From assembly GCF_004027225.2 (NCBI RefSeq), contig NC_044277.2, positions 138,317,057 through 138,381,056 on the forward strand: a stretch of DNA of 64,000 bases, written 5' to 3'. The translations under genes were made by a program, and so were the position numbers. The DNA is from Strigops habroptila. Lineage: Eukaryota > Chordata > Aves > Psittaciformes > Psittacidae. This document shows positions 15,001 through 24,000 of the stretch, piece by piece. Each line of letters opens with the position of its first letter. Positions within the stretch are counted from its first letter, which is position 1. The notes below the pieces were generated by a model. The model ran no database searches, was not told where the DNA came from, and saw only the letters and a program-made list of their open reading frames with translations.

Positions 15001-18000
15001 CTTGGGCACTGTTTGGAACAGCTAACAGCTAGTTCAGACATAGGTAATTGGTGGGAAACGGTGGTCAATCTTTTTTAATAACGCTAATAACTTCCTGGTC
15101 AAACATATTTTCCAGGAAACGAGAATTACCACACGCATGTAATGTTTGTTAGTATACAAAGTCATTAGACAATTCTCAGCATCACTTCTATATTGGTCTT
15201 ACATTGGCATTTTCAAATTTCCAGAACACTGTATGGGGATATTACCACAGTTTCAAGTAAATGGTACAGAGAGGCAAGAACTATAGCAGCAGCACATCAT
15301 TTAGAAAGAAAACTTACAAGCTGGACACTACTATGCAAAATAGTATTGGTAATAATAATTTTATTAGTGTTTTCTACTAAAACATCCCAAAACACCTTAA
15401 AATGAGAACAGTTTTTTTTTTATCTGAAACTGCTTTCCCAAGTGCTGTACAGAATAGTATAATAGAGGACTTCTATTAGATTTGTCCTCTATTAGATTTG
15501 GCAAGAAGATTTGGATGCACAATTCACCTTGAAATTACTACCAAATTTCTGAGGGATTTTCCTCTTAGCTATAGCTTTTTTCAAACTGCTGGACACCCAT
15601 TTAACACTTGATTTTATCTTGTTGCAAAGGACACAAAAGATTAACTTCCCCAGAAGTTCAGAAATCATAAAAATTGCACCTCATGGCTTTTTAAATTCTC
15701 TATGCCAGCAACACATCATTATCGATTACACAATTTGGGTTCCTGCTGCTGAGGACGACACTTGCAGATGTTGCCAATGTCTCAGCAGGCCATTGCACTT
15801 TGCACTCTGCAAGCTCCTTTAAAAATATGGCTAACCATTAATGACATGCAACATTAGAAGTGCCAAGCAGTTCCTGTGGGAACCATATCCGTTACAAACT
15901 AATAATCTTTAACTCCTGCAACTTTAGAGATGTTTCAAACAGGTGACTATCTGACCAAAGGGCTCACAGCGCACTGTTGGTTCTTTGAAATACAAGTGAC
16001 TTCACAAATATTAATAAATGATGACTTCATTCCTGAATGACACATTTGTTATAACAATTATAACAAATAAATTTTTTTTCTAGAAAGAAAACTCCCAAGG
16101 ATATCAAAGTTATTCAGGATATGTCATATCTCACTGCTAAATTGGCACGGATGAATAAGTATTAGAAACCAAGAAGTAAAGCAGTATTAACACAGAGCAA
16201 CAACAATCATGTTTCATAATGCAAAAGTGCTGTAGTCCCCAAATTTAAACCTGTTTCAACATTCTATCACTATGCTTTTACCTCTGAAAAGTCATTTGCT
16301 ACAGTTTAAGGTGACTTTACTCATCCTTCTTTTCTCCTGATTGAAACAATTGTGATGATTTTTCTAATTCTCCTCCCACTTCAGGAGGCATTTGTTAAGC
16401 CTCCTAACTAAAAGAGCTGGGTTAATACTGCTATATTATAAGAACAGTTTCTTTTTACACTAGTGAAAAAAAAACAAACCATACCAACTGCTTATGTGCA
16501 GAGGAATGGAGTCACTTCTTTCCATAAATCAAGAATTCATGTACACTAGTTTTTAGTGTGTATTTCATTCTAATGGCAATGATCTGAGATGCAACATAAC
16601 GCACAAAGGTACTGTGAGGAACTCTACCTGAGCTAGATTTTCAATCGCACCCAAGCTGTGGAGCGTTTCCTGATAGAAAATAAAAAAAAATTAAAAAAAA
16701 GAAAAAAAGGTCAAAATACAGAAAACACTAGAATGAGAGAACACTAGAACATAAGTGATCTGTTTGTTATGAATGTTGAGAAACCTTAACTCCAGCAGTT
16801 GAAGTCAATGAATTCTGGAGATATTTAGCACCTTCAGAGTTCAGAATTTGTTATACTAAGTAGATAAATAAAAACACAGAAGTGAAGTTTTGAAGATTTT
16901 AAAACTGGAAAAACAGTATAGGCTTTGGAACACACAGAAAAGAAATACACAAAGACAAATATCTGAACAGATGTCTCAGGCTTAGTCCTATGAATAGCGA
17001 TGATAATAGCCAGCATAAAATTAAAAGCTATTGGTTTTTAGTTCAGAACATTGGGCAGCTAGGAGGAATAGGCAGCTTTCCGTTTTCTTCACCTACTACG
17101 TTATGGGAATTTTACATATCTATATGGTAAAGTCAAGCACGAGGTCTAAGGCTCAGAGCAATGACCAAACCATCTGTTACGGAGATTTACAGGTTCTTTG
17201 TTAAGGTTAGCAACAACAGACCCTACATAAGGTATATCAGAACTTGAGCAAGTTATTGAGTAACAGTGCAAATTCACTCTTGAAATCTGCTTGTTGCAAA
17301 TCACATCCTCACATATAGAAATATAGGTACATACATATAAGAACACACATTTTTATACACATGCAACAACACAAGTCATATGCATGATGTTTGTGTGCAT
17401 TCTTTTATCCAAGCAAGAAACAGTATTTTGACATACTGACCTGATAGCATGGATCCCTGATTAATAATCTCAGACAGATTAATGCTCTAAGAAAATGGAT
17501 GGACGAAGCTTGATTAACCCATTCCCTGTAAAAGAAATGTTCCACACGTAAACCAAATGCATTTTAAAAGAAGTGTTAAAACACATAAAAAACCCACTTT
17601 GATTTGGGAATTGACTAGAAGATTAATGACCTGCAACAGTTGTACTATACCATAGTATAGTACAACATCCTACACTATAGAACTTTTAATACCATTTATA
17701 TTCAAACATAGTAACAGCTTTAAATAAACTTATTTCATTATATAACCATTGCCAGGCCATCACTTCTTATCACTGACCTGATTGCAGGAAAGTACATGCA
17801 CAAACTGATCATGCTTTGATATAAACTTACTTTAAGTGTTTGGATCAAAGCCCAAATGGGCAATATCAGCAAGAAACCACATATCAAACTTCAGTGCACA
17901 AAATACATTTACGTAAAAATATGGGTGCTACAGAAGTAAAAATAACTAGATTTGAAATACTTTGTTTAATTATCGTAATCTATCCTGGGCATTAAAAACT

Positions 18001-21000
18001 CTAATACTTCTAGTCCTTAGAATAATTTATTTAGTTTAAATGTTCTTGATATAGGATTATACTTTCAAATAGAACTTCCTCCTTTATATTTCTCCATACA
18101 ATTCCTCAGCATGGGACTTGGCAGAAAACACAAATCAGATTTGCACAAAGCATTCAGGGGCAGAAAACCTGCCTAAAATACCAGTAACAGAATCACTATT
18201 TCCATTGTCTGTTGAAGACGTATATCCCCATTTTCCTACTTAAAATAAACCTAAAATTGGACATCTCTGCGCTGCTATTTTTGTTGTTGTTTTAACTGAG
18301 AGGACAGAATCTGTAGTATCTGGGCAAGCTTCCAAGGATTGGAAGAAGTCTATGGGACATGGCAGTTCTCTTCCATTTTTATCATTTGCATTTGGGAACA
18401 ATGCCAATAGCTAAAAATATTTTGATAAAATTAAATGTTTTACAAATACATGCTAACAAAATATCAGCTCTTCTATGCCAATATGCTGCCCAAAAGAATA
18501 CTATCTTTTTTCATATTTTTATGATTCCTTACTTGGCCGCTTCAGAATGGTACAAAACTTTCTTGGAAAGAAAACAGCAACCTGTACGGAAAATGTGTTG
18601 GTCAGGTTTTAAAGTGGCCTGAAGATCGTTACTGCGGTGGTTCTACAAAGTTACTCTTTCAAAAAGCTGTGACTCTTGACAGAAGTTAGTTTCTTTAACA
18701 GAGCAACACATCTGTCACATTTCCAATCAGGGAGAGTAATTCTCTGAGCCTGGCTAGCATTTGCGAGTCTCTTCTACTATAGTTACATTTACAATACATG
18801 TTACTAGATACCCTGGTGTGTGCAAAGCATATGCCAGCAGGATATTTTCTGCCTGCTTAGTTATATTCCTTATCCAAACTACTTAAGCTAAGCTGATCAC
18901 AGCTTTCTTATCTCCACAGGACTTCTGCTGACACAGCAATGCCAGTAAGAGGGTGTGATTTTCTTGCACCCCAACCAATATCAGTTATGCCAGCAGAAGT
19001 ATGTCATGCAAATCAAGGTGACAATTTCCAAGGCTCTGACACAGTGCAATGACAGTAGTTCCAAAGAAAGGATATAATCACAATAAAGTATTTACAAAGG
19101 GCAACTAAATCACCTTTGTAACTGCACTTACCTTATGAGTTTTACATATCTACTAATATATATTCATTTCATTAATCTTACCTGAGTGCTTTGATTTGTA
19201 ATACAAGAGGCTGGTTTTGCTGTATCATCAACAGCAAGTGCCAAAGAAAACAAAAACCAAAATATCAGCTAGGTATGCCACAATGTATAAATAGAACCTG
19301 GGAGGGCACAATGTAAATTCTTCTTAGATTTTTGGCAAATTAATCTGAGCCACAGACATCCCATTGGTGGGTACTGAGATGATAAAGTTCACTTGCAAAA
19401 AAGAGGTACCAGATTTACAAGTTACTTAAACAATCTGTCTTAAACTCACTGCTATCTAGATAATCAAAGATGAGATCCCTAGTTCCGTAGTTAGTTCTGA
19501 ATAAGGGTCTAAGCAAACTATGTGATTTTTTTTTTTTTTAAGGTTCTTATGTAAATTCTAGCAGTTACACATCAATACCTTTAAATGCTCTAGGATTCCT
19601 TCTTTAAGCTTCTGTACCACTTAGGATTCTTTTACATGTACTCAGGCTTTAAAAAGGAAAAATAGAACACACTGGTGTGTAGGAAAAGAAATCCTGAAAA
19701 AATGCTTTTTTTTTTTTTTTAATCATTTATCTATTTTTTATTTTTTCTCAAAAAACACTTTTTTTTGTCCCCACTATTTTTTTAAAGTCCTCACTTTTTC
19801 CTTGCTCAAATGAGAGTAGCTAAGAATGGAATTTCCCTTTCTAATCCTGTTATACACACAAATACAAATATTAACAGCAGCATAAACTCATCTGAATTCT
19901 GAGAGCCACTGGCCTTTCTATATAAAGGCAGCAGTCCCTAAAATACAAATAAAGTTGGTAAAATAAAAAATAAATTTGAAAAGCAAACCATATATTATAG
20001 ATATCAGATACAGACAAATCGTCAAGGAAACATAGCAGCTGTTAGAATTTTGGTCATCCAAATTTCACCGTATACCCAGTCCTTCCTTCCTCCTTCCCTT
20101 CTTCCAAAGACCGAGCATTCCATCTTCAAAGCCAATACAAAAGTGATTGTTTAAAACTGAGATTATGCAGAGATGTGAAGCTGGTAGTTTCCATACAGAG
20201 GTCTAGTGTTGAAACATATATGCCATATATATTGTGAACAATATGGAACATCATCTATGCATCTTGGTTATTCACTTAAGGCAAGAAAGAGTGACTCTCC
20301 TTGGATATCAATGTGTTCAATATACTTACCTGCAGGTAAGTCGGTTCTTAACTAAAGATGTAAAGATCTCTTGAAACAGCTGATGACTGGGATGTTTGCT
20401 AAAATTTCTCTCATTCTTGTAGGTCACGCTAATGAGGATTTAAAAGAAAAAAAATGCTGAATTGCTGATTATCTTGCCACAAGATGATTGCAGATTGCTA
20501 GAACTTAACATTAGCAAGAAAAATTAAGAAACGTTATATCAGAAGTTATTATGGAATAAACCATTTCAGATTTCCAGACATTAACAGTATGGAAGAACAT
20601 TCTGCCTCATGCATAATTTGGGCCTGTTTCAATGGTATAATACAAGCTTTCCAAATAAGGAAACCATTACTTTTTAAAACTTTACTATATTAACTCTCAA
20701 CAGGACACTCTGCTGAGCAGGAGCACGTGTCTGAAGCTGACAAAGGCAGGAACACCTGCAGTTAGCTTTAGAAAGTTAAAAATACATAATTCATATCTCA
20801 GATAGTGGTTAACATGAAAGTACAAGTAACAGACATAAGTATAAATATAAAGGCCTTCAACAACTCAACAAGCTTTAGACACAGAAAGATGTTTAGAAAT
20901 ACAACAGTGTCATCATATTAGCTTTTTACTTTTTTACCTAAAGTTTTCAAGCTCAACAGCTTCTGATGATTCTTGCCATTGACCATGGGGGTTTTGTTCA

Positions 21001-24000
21001 TTGATTTTGATATTTTGCCAAGCTCTTGTCACACTGGTTCGACCATTTTCAAAATGCATAGCTGGAAGCTAAGGAAGAAAGAGATAGTACTCATGAGGCA
21101 AACACTGCTTTTTAAGTTTTGTAAGAATGTTATCAAGCAAAAGTACCTTTTCTCAAGTTCTGACTTGAACTTTGAACCTATAACTTGCCATTATAAAATA
21201 TACCTCCCTCACCACCCCACCACCACCACCCCACCCCACCCCCCCCCCCCCGGCAAAATAAAACTGGCATGGTAGAAAACCAGTGCAAAGCAAGGCTGGA
21301 AAACAAGTACATGGAGATATATAAAATGTAAAGAATAGTGTCTTTTAAAATTTGTAATAGTAAAGCTCAACAGAATCTGGAACGCACATTCATTACCTAT
21401 GTTCCTTACCTGTCCTACTTCTACAATTGCACAGCCTTCATATCCTTTTTAGGTTGTAGAACTCAGACATTTCAGCTTTCTGCTCAGATGCAATTCCATG
21501 CCTCTATCCAAGGAGGGAGTGCATAACTCCTATCTCACATGGGTGAACCCCTAAGTCATCTTGTCATATCTTTTTACAGATTAGAAAGGGAGAAAATGTT
21601 CTGGCATTCTAAAGACTCACACCCATCATCATGTGTTGCGACTCTCACCCATCATCATGTATTGGTTTTCTCTCCTTCAAATGGCAAATACAAGACTCAC
21701 TAAGTGAGTTGAGGTGAAGGAGACTTTACTGTGTCCTGTAAGTTTCATGCCTTGATATTTATACCAAAGATTTTTAGCTAGAGTGTTATTTTCCAAAGAC
21801 AAAGTGTTTATTGTTAAAATGCTCATCTTATTTTACATTCTTTACCACTCTTCACCATGTTGTAACTAATACATCTCGTGAGCCTACCTTCTCGTGACAT
21901 TGTGGAAGGGCATGGAAGAAAACTAATCTGTTAGGCTACTTGACTACACGTAACAATAGCTGGATAAAACCTGCTCAAGATTCAAAACAAAGCAATTTTT
22001 TCCTGTTAAAATAAAAATTATGACAGAGTTGAATGGGCTGCAGGTCAGTTTCCTGCTTTCACACTTTCTAAATGGGATTTGTCCCACAGAGAAGCTCCAA
22101 CTTTGCCAAAAAAAAAAAAAAAAAGACATCCACTACACAAGCTTTTGCCGATATGTTTAATCACAATGGAACATAATAATAGTATCTTATGCATTTGCCA
22201 CAAACCATTACTTATAATTATACAATTTTACAGCATGTTTAATAGTAGTTATTGAAAAATACCTGTTGGTTCCTTAACTGCACATTTAAGAGAGACTGAA
22301 GTCTTTTAAGATCAGAATAATCCCTAGGATAAAACACAATAGCATTAATACATGTGTTAATAGTCACATAAAAGTACTTCTCTAAGAGTAAAGAAAGTTA
22401 ATGAGCAGCAACGCTACTGACAGAAAAGAAAGCTTTCTAGTGTTGCCTAGTGGCTCCATTTTGCATACAGAAGAATTTATAGCTTCTCCAGAATGCCTTA
22501 AATCAACAAATGTGTAAATAAACTTCGTGACCAGAGTAACAGTTGTCATGTTTATACTGCATTTCAAATTAAGTATTCTGCTTTGGCAGCTAGTGCAAAT
22601 TCCACTTGGGTCCTGCTGCAGTTCAAAGTAAGATGTCAGATACTATACCTCATAGAGATCCCATGAGGTTTTTTGTCTGCTGCTTTTTCTGTGCTCTTCA
22701 ACTTTTTGTCCTGATCAGGCATTGTGTATCACTATTACCATCATGTGGCTAAGAACTCATTTCCTTAAGAAAATAAAGGAGATAGAATTGTATCATCGCA
22801 GCGAAAGCAACACATGTTTACTTATAGAACCAACCGATACAATTTTAAGAAAAAAAGAGCTTTACGATTTTTTTAACATGAACCCTTGGGCATTATATGA
22901 AGATATCCTTTAGAATTCCAGATATTAACAAGAAAGTAATTAAGCTAACAAAGAGAAACCTCAGTTTCCCAAGATATGAGTAGATAATACTGGGTGCCTT
23001 TTTATGGCATGTATTCTTTATAAGGATTTTTCCCCTCTTCCATCTAATTACCATTATTTCTCCCTGTAGATTGGCTATTCATGTTACAGCAGTGCTTACA
23101 GGCTGACATCAAGGTTGTGTCATGCATGCTGCTGTCCAGACAACAGAGAATAGTTTTATCATCTAAATAAGACAGATGAAGGGTAGAAACAAATGAGATG
23201 CATACATCATGCAGTCTACCAAAGAATCACATAAATTTACAGTTAAATCTAAAAATTTTCAGCATCATATTTGAAAAAAAGAACAAACAAGTAATCCTTG
23301 GGTCAAACCTCTAAACCATAAACAGCAGGATTCCCAGTCTGGCTAGGATTTAATCCAAACCTGTTAGGTCTTTGTGATTATTTACAAAATCTTACAGCTG
23401 TAGACCAACCTTGCTTTAGGGCTACAAGCCCAATGTTTTTGCTGTTTGCAGTATCTTGGTCAAGATGAAACAGAGTAAAAGACTAATATTGTAAAGGTTC
23501 TTTGTCATTACAGATCCAAATGTCCCTGTACAGAATCGAACCTGACAAACATCAAGGCAAATTCTCTTCATGCTATCTGAGGATGGAGGGCAGCCCTCAC
23601 CCAGCTCTGAGGACTTATCCTGAGGTTACCTTTCCTTTTTCTAGAAGCCCCGAAGCCAGCGCAAGTCAGGAAGCACTTCAACAAAAAGAGGCCAGGCCTG
23701 GCCACAGATGGACTCTGCACAACCTCTTTGGTCTGTCAGCACAGTGTCACCACAGGTGCACAGCTCACTGGATTGGGAAACCTGATTCAGGTTACAAATA
23801 GTCTCTCCTACTTTAATCCTGATTACCTTACACCTTGTCCCCAAGTAGTTCTGCTGTACAAGGGCAGGGAAAATACACAGAAAGGAGCATTTATCCATGC
23901 AGCTTAGTGTTGTGCCCTTCAGCTTTATTACAGAGATAAACCAATCAATCAACAGGCAGCCGCTCATGAAAACGGCAAATCCTTTCCCCCTTTCCTTTCC

